A stretch of 64,000 nucleotides of DNA from Pseudomonadota bacterium (GTDB taxonomy: Bacteria; Desulfobacterota; Desulfobacteria; Desulfobacterales; RPRI01). Where the stretch lies: contig JAHITX010000030.1 of NCBI GenBank assembly GCA_018817425.1, positions 1 through 64,000 of the forward strand. Direction: 5' to 3'. Below, piece after piece: positions 37,065-46,221 of the stretch; within the stretch, counting starts at the first letter, position 1, and each line of letters starts with the position of its first letter. Under the pieces are notes generated by a model. That model was given only the letters and a program-made list of their open reading frames with translations, ran no database searches and had not been told where the DNA came from. A program made the translations under genes and the position numbers.

Positions 37065-37206
37065 GAGCCACTTTCAAAACGTTTCAGTTTGGTCAAGCTC
37101 AAGGCGGGTGAAAATTTCAACCACAGGAATACATTTAGTATTTCGAGGATTGAAATTTGAGCCCAACACAGAGATCGGCCAAAATGGGGCGTTTTGAAAC
37201 TGGCTC
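37065..37206 (+). repeat. 142-bp hairpin repeat, copy 4
   Basis: Same element, ending 17 bp before the chosen pilD start. Flanks (ACAG on the left, CCAT on the right) show no target duplication. An ORF read through its right end would give pilD a false N-terminal extension. Confidence 0.85.
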
Positions 37207-37223
37207 CCATGAAAGGCTTTGTT

Positions 37224-38000
37224 ATGTATAATTATGTTATCCATATATTAACATTTATATTCGGGCTTTTAATAGGAAGTTTCATGAATGTGTGCATATA
37301 CAGGCTTCCTCTTTCAAAATCAATTGTCACACCCCGTTCAATGTGCCCCGGCTGTGATAGCTTTATAAAATTTTACGATAATATCCCGGTCTTAAGCTAT
37401 ATATTCCTTAGGGGAAAATGCAGAAAATGTAACATACATATTCCTTTGCGCTATCCTTTGGTTGAAATTATAAGCGGCTTTGCCGCTCTTTCATGTTTTA
37501 TTAAATTCGGACTTTCAGTGGAAACGATAGTGTATTTTGCTTTTACGGCCGCACTTATTGTAATTACCTTTATTGATATAGACCATCAAATTATACCTGA
37601 TGTTATATCTTTGCCCGGTATACCGACAGGTTTATTGCTGGCATCATTTTTTCTGCCGTCAATGAACTTTAAAGAATCTATCATAGGAATTCTTGCCGGC
37701 GGAGGAAGCTTGTTTGCCGTAGCCTGGATATACAGTCTTATCACAAAAAAAGAGGGCATGGGTGGTGGCGACATAAAGCTTCTTGCAATGATAGGCTCCT
37801 TTATTGGATGGCAAGGAGTTTTATTTACTATTTTTACCGCTTCTTTAACCGGAACGATAGTCGGAATTACAGTTATGCTTAAAACCAGAAAAAATGTAAA
37901 ACTGGCTGTACCCTTTGGACCGTTTCTTTCTATCGGAGCTATCTTATATATCCTTTTCGGGACAGAAATAATTTCATGGTATTTTAATATATTGAAATAA
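37224..38000 (+). CDS. pilD: Prepilin peptidase / N-methyltransferase
   Basis: 258 aa from ATG at 37224, favoured by AAAGG at 37212-37216; upstream in-frame starts at 37209 and 37194 lack a ribosome-binding site and the latter lies in the repeat. Four-cysteine zinc motif C41xxC44...C66xxC69. The two catalytic aspartates lie in DIDHQIIPD and GGGDIKL. Eight transmembrane segments. It cleaves and N-methylates type IV pilin and pseudopilin precursors. No pilus genes are adjacent. Confidence 0.93.
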   Translation: MYNYVIHILTFIFGLLIGSFMNVCIYRLPLSKSIVTPRSMCPGCDSFIKFYDNIPVLSYIFLRGKCRKCNIHIPLRYPLVEIISGFAALSCFIKFGLSVETIVYFAFTAALIVITFIDIDHQIIPDVISLPGIPTGLLLASFFLPSMNFKESIIGILAGGGSLFAVAWIYSLITKKEGMGGGDIKLLAMIGSFIGWQGVLFTIFTASLTGTIVGITVMLKTRKNVKLAVPFGPFLSIGAILYILFGTEIISWYFNILK

Positions 38001-38242
38001 CATATTAACAATATTTCATTTTCTGCTCGCGGCGAAAACGCGGTTTTACCGGATTACAAAAAACGCGCGAATCATAAGGCATTTTAATTGGATATTTTGT
38101 ACCCATATGTTGATCCGTATCCATTATTTATGCATACAGGTTATCCATAGCCCGTTTTATTTTTAAAAAACTATTTAAAAAAACTGACAGAATATCTCTT
38201 TTATTAAATAAGTTATAAATAATTTACAGCCTATTGATAAAA
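38001..38242. other. Gap upstream of the ZraP-like gene
   Basis: Non-coding and AT-rich apart from a short GC-rich stretch with repeated CGCG near 38030-38070. No clear pilD terminator. Activator sites for the sigma-54 promoter at 38243 should lie here; a loose inverted pair GGATA/TATCC at about 38090-38122 is the only candidate I saw. Confidence 0.35.
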
Positions 38243-38258
38243 TGGCATACAGGTTGCT
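38243..38258 (+). promoter_or_regulatory. Sigma-54 (RpoN) promoter of the ZraP-like gene
   Basis: TGGCATACAGGTTGCT: GG (38244-38245) and GC (38256-38257) are exactly 10 nt apart, matching the -24/-12 consensus. Expected start near 38269, about 80 nt before the ATG. In E. coli the homologous zraP gene is sigma-54 dependent and activated by ZraR, which makes this match more credible. Confidence 0.72.
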
Positions 38259-38348
38259 TTACAATAAAGCAATCGCTTGCAAAAATACCATCGTGAATTT
38301 CAAATGTCGTTTTTATTATGAATTAACACAACACAAATAGGAGGTATT

Positions 38349-38834
38349 ATGAAAAAACAATTTTTTACAATCTTTTTAGCTATAGCAATCGTTGCCTTTG
38401 CTTTTAACGCTTTTGCAGTTCAGGGAAATGGATATGGCCCTGGAGACGGATATAGCCCAAAAAAAGGTCAAGGATATGGACCCGGAGACGGATATGGCCG
38501 TGGTTCCTGCTATATGAAAAATCTCAGCGAAGATGAAATGAAAAAAGCAGATGAAGAACGCAAAGCTTTTTTTAAGGCAACTGAAGAACTAAGGCAGGAA
38601 ATCTATGCAAAAAAACTTGAATTAAAAAGTGAAATCGCCAAAAAAAATACGGATATTGAAAAATCCAAAAAAATCCAAAATGAGATCTCCGGGCTTAAAG
38701 CTCAGTTCGATCAGAAACGGCTTGAGCATAAGCTAAAAATGAAAGCAATAAATCCTACATTAATCAGAGGCTTTGGCGGTCGCGGACACGAACGAATGAT
38801 GAATAAACCATGCATGAAAAATATGAATAAATAA
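38349..38834 (+). CDS. ZraP/Spy-like periplasmic metal- or stress-sensing chaperone
   Basis: 161 aa. Signal peptide (1-23, ending AFA), a Gly/Tyr-rich repeat segment (GNGYGPGDGY, QGYGPGDGYG), then a helical domain with the ZraP/CpxP-type pattern (EELRQEIYAKKLELKSEIAK, then LKAQFDQKRLEHKLKMK) and a tail with His, Met and Cys that could bind metal. Family members are periplasmic chaperones or zinc-binding repressors of two-component systems. AGGAGG lies upstream of the ATG. A strong hairpin follows the stop. Confidence 0.82.
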   Translation: MKKQFFTIFLAIAIVAFAFNAFAVQGNGYGPGDGYSPKKGQGYGPGDGYGRGSCYMKNLSEDEMKKADEERKAFFKATEELRQEIYAKKLELKSEIAKKNTDIEKSKKIQNEISGLKAQFDQKRLEHKLKMKAINPTLIRGFGGRGHERMMNKPCMKNMNK

Positions 38835-38853
38835 TGGATACTTAAAGACACTG

Positions 38854-38888
38854 ACAGGCCGGGGGCAAATTAGCTCCGGCCTGTTTTG
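38854..38888. terminator. Hairpin terminator between the convergent ZraP-like and tsaC genes
   Basis: Perfect 9-bp stem ACAGGCCGG/CCGGCCTGT with partly pairing loop ends, followed by TTTT on the plus strand. It lies midway between two converging genes and could serve both. Confidence 0.8.
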
Positions 38889-38895
38889 TAAGAAC

Positions 38896-39501
38896 TTATA
38901 GAATGGATACATCTCCAATTCCTTGCCGGATAACCTCAGGAATATCATCAATCAGTGAAACAACACTTGATGGTTGTCCTACAACCGGCCCCCCATCAAT
39001 TACTACGCTGATTCGTGTATTATAATATTCATTGATTAAAGACGGATTATCGAAGACAGTACCATCCGGCATAGTGGCGCTGGTTGTAATAACAGGATTT
39101 CCAAGCTCCTCAACAAGAGCAAGGCAAATTTTATTGTTTGGCACCCTGATTCCTGCTGTTTTCCGGTTTGTAAGCATTATTTTAGGGACCAGCTTTGATC
39201 CTTCAAGTACAAAAGTGTATGGCCCGGGCAAAAGTCTTTTCATAGTCTTGTAAGCATAGTTTGATACCTTGGCGTAATCACTTATGTTTTTCAATCCGGA
39301 ACATATGAAACTAAAAGGCCTGTTTTTATCCCTTTGTTTTAATAAATATATTTTCTCAATAGCCTTTTTGTTCATTATATCACAGCCAATTCCATAATAT
39401 GTATCGGTTGGATAAGCTATGACCCCACCCTTCTTAAGTATATCAACTACCTTGCTGATAAGACGTTTCTGTGGATTTACAGGGTTGACTTCTAAAAGCA
39501 T
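38896..39501 (-). CDS. tsaC: L-threonylcarbamoyladenylate synthase (Sua5/YciO/YrdC)
   Basis: 201 aa from ATG at 39501 (MLLEVNPVNPQKRLISKVVD). Motifs: GGVIAYPTDTYYGIGCD, KQRDKNRPFSFIC, LPGPYTFVLEG and RTAGIRVP-type box (RKTAGIRVPNN), ending with a VSLIDD/VIRQG segment. Makes threonylcarbamoyl-AMP for t6A in tRNA. The sequence is nearer the YciO-like branch in length, so the exact paralogue is uncertain; gene symbol given on the basis of fold and likely role. Confidence 0.82.
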   Translation of the reverse strand: MLLEVNPVNPQKRLISKVVDILKKGGVIAYPTDTYYGIGCDIMNKKAIEKIYLLKQRDKNRPFSFICSGLKNISDYAKVSNYAYKTMKRLLPGPYTFVLEGSKLVPKIMLTNRKTAGIRVPNNKICLALVEELGNPVITTSATMPDGTVFDNPSLINEYYNTRISVVIDGGPVVGQPSSVVSLIDDIPEVIRQGIGDVSIL

Positions 39502-39564
39502 AGTTATTCTTTCAGTAAAAGAGTTGATACAGCGGTATGAAGTATCTTTTTTAAAATAAATCAA

Positions 39565-39837
39565 AAATAATAATCCATTATTTAATACATCTGCTATTTC
39601 ATTGTCAAGTGAAGGGAATTTAATCTTGCCAAAAACATCCTGTTCTGATAGTTAAAAAATCTTATAAAAATCCCTATCCGGCCCTTCCTTCTATAATTAG
39701 AAGGAGGAAAAATTAAAGGTGATTTTGGTTCTTATGCAGCCTTGATCAGGTAAATTATCAAAATTCTTGCTATTCCAATAGTTTAATAAATAGTAAATTT
39801 ATAACTTAGCAGTATACTAAATACTGTGGAGGAACTC
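39565..39837. other. Gap upstream of guaB with a short palindrome
   Basis: Non-coding. It holds the perfect inverted repeat TCCTTCT-ATAATT-AGAAGGA (39686-39705), about 130 bp before guaB, which could be an operator or mRNA hairpin. No XMP or purine riboswitch was recognised. GGAGGA at 39828-39833 is the guaB ribosome-binding site. Confidence 0.45.
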
Positions 39838-41301
39838 ATGTTAAAAACAGAAATTGAGGAAGCCTATTCTTTTGACGATGTTTTGCTCGTACCAAACTAT
39901 TCAGAGGTGCTGCCTAAAGATATCGATACAACTACACAACTAACCAAAAATATAACATTAAATATTCCGATTGTAAGCGCTGCCATGGATACGGTAACTG
40001 AATCACAAACTGCTATCAGCATGGCCAGAGAAGGTGGAATCGGTTTTATCCACAGAAATATGAGCATAAAAAGTCAGGCTGTTGAAGTTGATAAAGTTAA
40101 GAAATCGGAAAGTGGGATGATAGTTAATCCAATCACTATAAATCCCGATCATAAAGTTTATGAAGTTGTACAATTGATGGAAGAATACAAAATTTCAGGC
40201 GTACCCGTCACAAAAGGGGATAAACTTGTCGGAATAGTAACAAACAGAGATTTGCGTTTCGAAACCAACCTTGACAAGAAGGTATGTGATGTAATGACAA
40301 AGGATAATCTTGTTACAGTTTCTGAAGGCATCTCGCTTGAAGATTCAAAAAAACTTTTACATGAGCACAGAATTGAAAAACTTCTTGTAGTTGATAAAAA
40401 AGGTCGCCTTGCAGGCATGATAACTATAAAAGATATTGAAAAAATAAAAAAATACCCGAATGCATGTAAAGATAAAATGGGAAGACTCAGAGTAGGAGCT
40501 GCCGTAGGCGTTGGCCCTGATATACAAGAACGTACAGAAAAGCTTTTGGGCGCTGGCGCTGATGTTATTCTAATTGATACTGCTCACGGACATACAAAAA
40601 ATGTTTTAGATGCTGTAAAGATTTTAAAAAGTACCTTTAAAGATATAGAACTTATAGCTGGAAATATTGCAACGGAAAAAGGAGCTGCTGCTCTTGTTAA
40701 AGCCGGAGCTGATGCAGTAAAAATCGGAATCGGCCCCGGCTCCATTTGTACAACCCGTATTGTTGCCGGAGCAGGAGTGCCTCAGTTAACAGCAATAATG
40801 AACTGCAAAAAAATTGCTGATAAAACAGGAATTCCGCTTATCGCCGATGGTGGCATCAAATTTTCAGGAGATCTTACAAAGGCACTTGGAGCAGGTGCAC
40901 ATGTAATCATGATTGGCGGATTATTTGCCGGAACAGAGGAAAGCCCCGGTGAATCAATCTTTTTCCAGGGACGAACATATAAGGTTTACAGGGGCATGGG
41001 ATCTATTGAAGCCATGAAATCCGGAAGCAAAGACAGATATCATCAGGAGCATCAGGATGAAGACGACAAGCTTGTTCCTGAAGGAATTGTGGGCCGTGTT
41101 CCTTCCAGAGGTTCTCTTTCGTCAAATATTCTACAGCTTGTGGGAGGGCTTAAAGCCGGAATGGGATATGTTGGATGCAAAAATCTGAAAGAATTAAGGG
41201 AAAAAGCAAAATTTATTAAGATATCTGCCGCAGGATTAAGAGAAAGTCATGTTCACGATGTAATTATAACCAAAGAAGCCCCCAATTACAGGCTTGACTG
41301 A
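39838..41301 (+). CDS. guaB: Inosine-5'-monophosphate dehydrogenase
   Basis: 487 aa from ATG at 39838 after GGAGGA. TIM-barrel IMPDH with catalytic C304 in [17 protein letters not shown], the flap region (GRVPSRGSL), and a central CBS pair (~93-205). Converts IMP to XMP with NAD+, the committed step to GMP. It is followed after 14 bp by dnaE. Confidence 0.97.
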   Translation: MLKTEIEEAYSFDDVLLVPNYSEVLPKDIDTTTQLTKNITLNIPIVSAAMDTVTESQTAISMAREGGIGFIHRNMSIKSQAVEVDKVKKSESGMIVNPITINPDHKVYEVVQLMEEYKISGVPVTKGDKLVGIVTNRDLRFETNLDKKVCDVMTKDNLVTVSEGISLEDSKKLLHEHRIEKLLVVDKKGRLAGMITIKDIEKIKKYPNACKDKMGRLRVGAAVGVGPDIQERTEKLLGAGADVILIDTAHGHTKNVLDAVKILKSTFKDIELIAGNIATEKGAAALVKAGADAVKIGIGPGSICTTRIVAGAGVPQLTAIMNCKKIADKTGIPLIADGGIKFSGDLTKALGAGAHVIMIGGLFAGTEESPGESIFFQGRTYKVYRGMGSIEAMKSGSKDRYHQEHQDEDDKLVPEGIVGRVPSRGSLSSNILQLVGGLKAGMGYVGCKNLKELREKAKFIKISAAGLRESHVHDVIITKEAPNYRLD

Positions 41302-41315
41302 AATCAGGTTTAATA

Positions 41316-44300
41316 ATGTCTAATATATCTTTTCCTTTTGTTCATCTTCATGTTCATACTCAGTACAGTCTTCTTGATGGTGCCATAAGATTCAAACATC
41401 TATTTAATCGTGCACATGATTTTAACATGGATTCTGTTGCAATAACCGATCACGGCAGCATGTTCGGAGCTTTGGAATTTTATTCAAACGCAATTGAGAA
41501 TAATATAAAACCTATCATTGGATGCGAATGTTACTTAGCGCCACGCAAACTTACAGATAAAACTTCTATAGATGGAAAAGGGCTTTCCCATCTTATACTT
41601 CTTGCTGAAAATAACGAAGGCTATAGAAATCTTTGCAAACTTGCATCAATTGCCCAGCTGGAAGGTTTTTACTATAAGCCTCGAATAGATAAAGAAGTAC
41701 TGCAAAAATACAGCAAAGGCCTCATTGCTCTTTCGGCATGTCTTCATGGCGAAATCCCAACGCTTATAGGCCAGGGGGATATTAAGCAAGCCGATAGTGC
41801 CGCACGTTTTTATCAGGATTTGTTTGGTGAAAACAATTTTTTCTTAGAACTTCAGCATAACGGGATAGAAATTCAAACCAAGATAAATGAAGCTCTTGTT
41901 GATATGGGCAAAAGGCTTTCCATACCCCTTGTTGCAACCAATGACTGCCATTATCTTAACAAGGAAGATGCCCGCGCGCATGAAATTCTTTTATGCATAC
42001 AGACTGCAAAAACAGTAAAAGACCCGTCTCATTTTAAATTTGAGACCGACCAGCTTTATTTCAAATCCGGCGAAGAAATGAATTCCTTTTTCGCAACAAC
42101 CCCTGATGCGCTTAAAAATACCACAGAAATTGCAAAAAGATGCAATGTGGAAATGGATTTTAATAATTACCATTTTCCGTTGTTTACTACTATCGAAGGA
42201 CAAAGCGAACAGGAACTTCTTGAACAAAAAGTTTCCAAAGGCTTCGAGCAGGTTCTTGCAAAAATTAAACTGAAAAATCCATCGATAGATGAAAACCTAT
42301 ACAGGGAACGCTTAAAACATGAAATGTCGGTTATTATTTCAATGGGCTTTCCCGGATATTTTCTGATTGTCTCTGATTTTATACAATATGCCAAAGATAA
42401 TAATATCCCAGTCGGTCCCGGACGAGGATCTGCAGCTGGAAGTCTTGTCGCATACTCACTTGGAATTACCAATCTTGATCCAATCGAACATGGTCTTATT
42501 TTTGAACGGTTCTTAAATCCGGCGCGTAAAAGTATGCCGGATATTGATGTCGATTTCTGCATAAACGGTCGTGACAGAGTTCTAAAATATGTTGTAGAAA
42601 AATACGGTGAAAACAGGGTTTCCCAGATTATCACATTTGGATCAATGAAGCCCAGAGCTGTAATACGTGATGTCGGACGCGCATTAGATATTCCCTTGCG
42701 CGAAGTAGATGAAATTGCAAAGATGATTCCTGATGTTTTAAATATAAGCCTTGATGAAGCATTAAAACAGGAACCAAAGCTGTCGGAGCTTGTCAAACAG
42801 CGATCTGATATTGCAGAACTGATTGCCATTTGCCGCACACTTGAAGGATTAACCCGTCATGCATCGACACATGCTGCCGGAGTTGTTATTTCAGATAAAC
42901 CACTCGATGAATATCTGCCTCTTTACAAGGGTAAAAACGGCGAACTTGTTACACAGTTTGATATGAAGCGGGTTGAAAAGATTGGGCTTGTAAAGTTCGA
43001 TTTTTTAGGACTTCGTAATCTTACTGTAATCGCAAACACGCTTTCCCTTATTTCAAAACAAGGTAAAACCCCTCCTGATATTGATAATCTGGTTCTTAAT
43101 GATCCGGCCACATATAAACTTCTTTCAGATGGAAATACAACCGGAGTATTCCAGCTTGAAAGCAAAGGGATGAAAGAGCTTCTTAAAAGGGTCAGACCCG
43201 AGAATTTTGAAGATATAACAGCGCTTGTAGCTCTTTACAGACCCGGCCCATTAGAAAGCGGAATGATTGATGATTATGTGGAAAGAAAGCACGGCAGAAA
43301 ATCTGTTGAATATCTTATACCTGATCTTGAACCCATACTTAAAGAAACTTATGGAGTAATAGTATATCAGGAACAGGTAATGAAAATTGCCGGTGTTATA
43401 GCTGGTTATTCCATGGCTGAAGCCGATGATCTTAGAAAAGCAATGGGTAAGAAGATCGTAGAAATTATGGCTGCGCAAAGGAAACGTTTTGTTAGTGGTG
43501 CAACCGCAAAAGGCGTACCGAAAGAAAATGCCGATACACTATTTGCCCTTATTGATAAATTCGGCGGTTATGGATTTAACAAATCTCACAGTGCGGCATA
43601 TGCACTTATCGCATACCAAACCGCATATCTGAAGACACACTACCAGGTTGAGTTCATGGCCTCACTATTAACCAGTGAAATGGGTTCTACGGATAGTGTT
43701 GTAAAATATATTGCCGAGTGCGCAAGCCACGATGTTCCTGTTCTTCCCCCTGATATTAATGAAAGCGACAGGGATTTTTCCGTAAACAACCAAAAGATAA
43801 GGTTCGGCCTTGTCGCAGTCAAAAACGTGGGAGAAGGCGCTATTGATGCAGTAGTTGAAACAAGAAATATTAAGAAATTTACTTCTCTGTTTGACTTTTG
43901 CGAACGGGTTGATCTTAAAAAAGTTAATAAACGCGTTATAGAAAGCCTGATAAAATGCGGAGCATTCGATTTAACAGGAAGCTTTCGTTCAAGAATGATG
44001 GCTTCTCTTGAAGATGCTGTCGAATACGGACAGAGAGTCCAAAGAGAAAAAAACAGTCCGCAAATAGGTTTATTCGGATCTATTGAAGATAATGGCGCAT
44101 TACCTGATACTCCTGCAATTCCTGAAATTGATGAATGGAACGAAAAAGAACTTCTCGCCTTTGAAAAAGAATATCTTGGTTTTTACATCACCGGGCATCC
44201 GCTTAACAAGTATAAAGAACTTCTTCTAAAATATACCAACACGGATTCTTTTGCTATAAAAGATATGAATGACGGTGAAATTGCAAGATTCGGCGGAATA

Positions 44301-44840
44301 ATAACAAGCACAAGAGTAATTAAAACCAGAAAAGGGGATGACATGGCATATGTTGTAACGGAAGATATGCATGGAAGCATTGAAACCACTGTTTTCCCTT
44401 CCGTTTATGCTTTTGCCTTTGATGAAATTGCTACAGACAAATCTATTATTATCCAGGGCAAGATTCAAAAAGATGAGAAATCATTAAAAGTGCTTGCCGA
44501 TGCTATCGTTCCGTTTGAAAAAGTTGAAGAAAAATGGACATCAGAAATACATTTTAATATTGATATAGTAACATCTTCAAAAGATTCGCTTTTGAAATTG
44601 AAAAATATTATTATAAATCACCCCGGCCTATCTAAAGGCTTTGTACATTTAATAGACCCTGGGAAATCGGATATTATCATAGAACTTCCGGATACAATGA
44701 AATTAAAGCCCGGTTTTTTACTTGAAAAAGAAGTAAATATCCTTCTGGGATACAATGCTGTGGAAAGTGTATGCAAACCTATAGAACTTCATGCAGTAAA
44801 CAATAACAGTAAATATCACAAAAAAAGCAGAAGTATATAA
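41316..44840 (+). CDS. dnaE: DNA polymerase III alpha subunit
   Basis: 1174 aa. N-terminal PHP domain (FVHLHVHTQYSLLDGAI, then TDHGSMFG), palm with GPGRGSAAGSLVAYSLGI and the aspartates of MPDIDVDF, fingers (GIPLREVDE-like helices, VYQEQVM), and a C-terminal OB/tau-binding region. Class DnaE1 by length and layout. Main replicative polymerase. Lies in an apparent transcript with guaB and the GDP-mannose gene that follows after 8 bp. Confidence 0.97.
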   Translation: MSNISFPFVHLHVHTQYSLLDGAIRFKHLFNRAHDFNMDSVAITDHGSMFGALEFYSNAIENNIKPIIGCECYLAPRKLTDKTSIDGKGLSHLILLAENNEGYRNLCKLASIAQLEGFYYKPRIDKEVLQKYSKGLIALSACLHGEIPTLIGQGDIKQADSAARFYQDLFGENNFFLELQHNGIEIQTKINEALVDMGKRLSIPLVATNDCHYLNKEDARAHEILLCIQTAKTVKDPSHFKFETDQLYFKSGEEMNSFFATTPDALKNTTEIAKRCNVEMDFNNYHFPLFTTIEGQSEQELLEQKVSKGFEQVLAKIKLKNPSIDENLYRERLKHEMSVIISMGFPGYFLIVSDFIQYAKDNNIPVGPGRGSAAGSLVAYSLGITNLDPIEHGLIFERFLNPARKSMPDIDVDFCINGRDRVLKYVVEKYGENRVSQIITFGSMKPRAVIRDVGRALDIPLREVDEIAKMIPDVLNISLDEALKQEPKLSELVKQRSDIAELIAICRTLEGLTRHASTHAAGVVISDKPLDEYLPLYKGKNGELVTQFDMKRVEKIGLVKFDFLGLRNLTVIANTLSLISKQGKTPPDIDNLVLNDPATYKLLSDGNTTGVFQLESKGMKELLKRVRPENFEDITALVALYRPGPLESGMIDDYVERKHGRKSVEYLIPDLEPILKETYGVIVYQEQVMKIAGVIAGYSMAEADDLRKAMGKKIVEIMAAQRKRFVSGATAKGVPKENADTLFALIDKFGGYGFNKSHSAAYALIAYQTAYLKTHYQVEFMASLLTSEMGSTDSVVKYIAECASHDVPVLPPDINESDRDFSVNNQKIRFGLVAVKNVGEGAIDAVVETRNIKKFTSLFDFCERVDLKKVNKRVIESLIKCGAFDLTGSFRSRMMASLEDAVEYGQRVQREKNSPQIGLFGSIEDNGALPDTPAIPEIDEWNEKELLAFEKEYLGFYITGHPLNKYKELLLKYTNTDSFAIKDMNDGEIARFGGIITSTRVIKTRKGDDMAYVVTEDMHGSIETTVFPSVYAFAFDEIATDKSIIIQGKIQKDEKSLKVLADAIVPFEKVEEKWTSEIHFNIDIVTSSKDSLLKLKNIIINHPGLSKGFVHLIDPGKSDIIIELPDTMKLKPGFLLEKEVNILLGYNAVESVCKPIELHAVNNNSKYHKKSRSI

Positions 44841-44848
44841 ATAACAAT

Positions 44849-46207
44849 ATGCAACCCACAACAAACAATATCTATTCCGTTCTTCTTGCAGGTGGAACCG
44901 GAACCCGTCTATGGCCTGTTTCAAGAGAGCTATATCCAAAACAGCTTGTAAGATTTATCGGCAATTATTCCTTAGTCCAGAGTACTATAAAAAGGCTTGC
45001 ATCCGTTATAGACCCAGATAAAATAAAAATAGTATGCGCAAAGGAATACCTGCATGAAACTGCAAGGCATATGCAAGAAATAGGTATAAATCCGGATGGC
45101 AAAATAATATGCGAACCCCGCGGACGTAATACGGCACCTGCAATTTTACTTGCAGTATTGAATATTATAAAGATTAAAGAAGACGCGATGATTTGTGTAT
45201 TTCCAACAGACCACGTTATAAAAAATATATCACTCTTTAATAAGAAACTTAAATCCGCCATAAAATTAGCTGAAAAAGGCTACATTGTCACATTCGGAAT
45301 AAAGCCCGATTATCCTGAAACAGGATACGGCTATATAGAGGCAAGCAGTAAAGTTTCACCTGATGGACTACATATTAACCGATTTGTTGAAAAACCGGAT
45401 AAAAAAACTGCGCAACAGTATTTAGAAGCCGGAAATTTTTACTGGAACAGCGGTATGTTAGTCTTTAAAGCTGATGTAATGCTTGAAGAATTCAAAAAAT
45501 TTACACCTTCTCTTTTTGAAATGATGACAAATATAACCTCAAGAAAAAACCAATTTACAAAAAAGCATTATGGAGAATTAGAAGATATTCCCATAGATAT
45601 TGCAATAATGGAAAAAACTGAAAAAGGATTGGTTATTCCTTCCGATTTTGGCTGGAGTGATATCGGATCATGGAAATCATTGTATGATTTTCTGCCCAAA
45701 GATAAAACAAATAATGTACTTGATGGTGATGTTGTTATCGAGAATACAAAAAATTGTTTTATCATGGGACGCGAAAGGCTTATAGCTGCAAACCATCTTG
45801 AAAATATTGTTATAGTTGAAACCCCCGATTCTGTTTTTGTGTCAGATATTGCTAACAGCAGAAACGTCAAAAATATAGTATCAAAACTAAAGAAAAGTAA
45901 ACGCAAAGAATATAAACGTCATAAAACGGTTTACTACCAATGGGGAAATATCACCCTTCTTGAACAAAAAAAGGGGTTTACTGTTACAAATATAATTGTA
46001 TACCCCGGTTCATTATATAAAATTTCCAATCCATACGGCAGGACTAAGCAATATCTTGCGGTAGACGGAATTGCAAAAATTGAGTCAGTCAATAAAACTC
46101 TAAAACTTATTAAAGGAAAATCCTTTGTATTTTCAGAAAAAAAAACCATAAACATTTCAAACCCCAATGATAGCTCTATTGAGTTGATTTGTGTGGAAAC
46201 AGTGTAA
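44849..46207 (+). CDS. manC: Mannose-1-phosphate guanylyltransferase / mannose-6-phosphate isomerase
   Basis: 452 aa. N-terminal nucleotidyltransferase with LLAGGTGTRLWPVSRELYPK and FVEKPDKKTA; C-terminal cupin isomerase region (~355-450) is shorter and less conserved than in AlgA, so the isomerase activity is less certain. Supplies GDP-mannose for exopolysaccharide. It begins the polysaccharide region directly after dnaE and ends 14 bp before the aminotransferase gene. Confidence 0.9.
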   Translation: MQPTTNNIYSVLLAGGTGTRLWPVSRELYPKQLVRFIGNYSLVQSTIKRLASVIDPDKIKIVCAKEYLHETARHMQEIGINPDGKIICEPRGRNTAPAILLAVLNIIKIKEDAMICVFPTDHVIKNISLFNKKLKSAIKLAEKGYIVTFGIKPDYPETGYGYIEASSKVSPDGLHINRFVEKPDKKTAQQYLEAGNFYWNSGMLVFKADVMLEEFKKFTPSLFEMMTNITSRKNQFTKKHYGELEDIPIDIAIMEKTEKGLVIPSDFGWSDIGSWKSLYDFLPKDKTNNVLDGDVVIENTKNCFIMGRERLIAANHLENIVIVETPDSVFVSDIANSRNVKNIVSKLKKSKRKEYKRHKTVYYQWGNITLLEQKKGFTVTNIIVYPGSLYKISNPYGRTKQYLAVDGIAKIESVNKTLKLIKGKSFVFSEKKTINISNPNDSSIELICVETV

Positions 46208-46221
46208 AGGAATCGTTACTT

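Noticed and set aside
37194-37223. TTG or upstream ATG start for pilD
   Set aside because: The TTG lies inside the 142-bp repeat and neither upstream start has a ribosome-binding site; 37224 is preceded by AAAGG and gives the normal family N-terminus.
39686-39705. Riboswitch upstream of guaB
   Set aside because: Only a simple 7-bp palindrome is visible; no purine or other aptamer core could be recognised.
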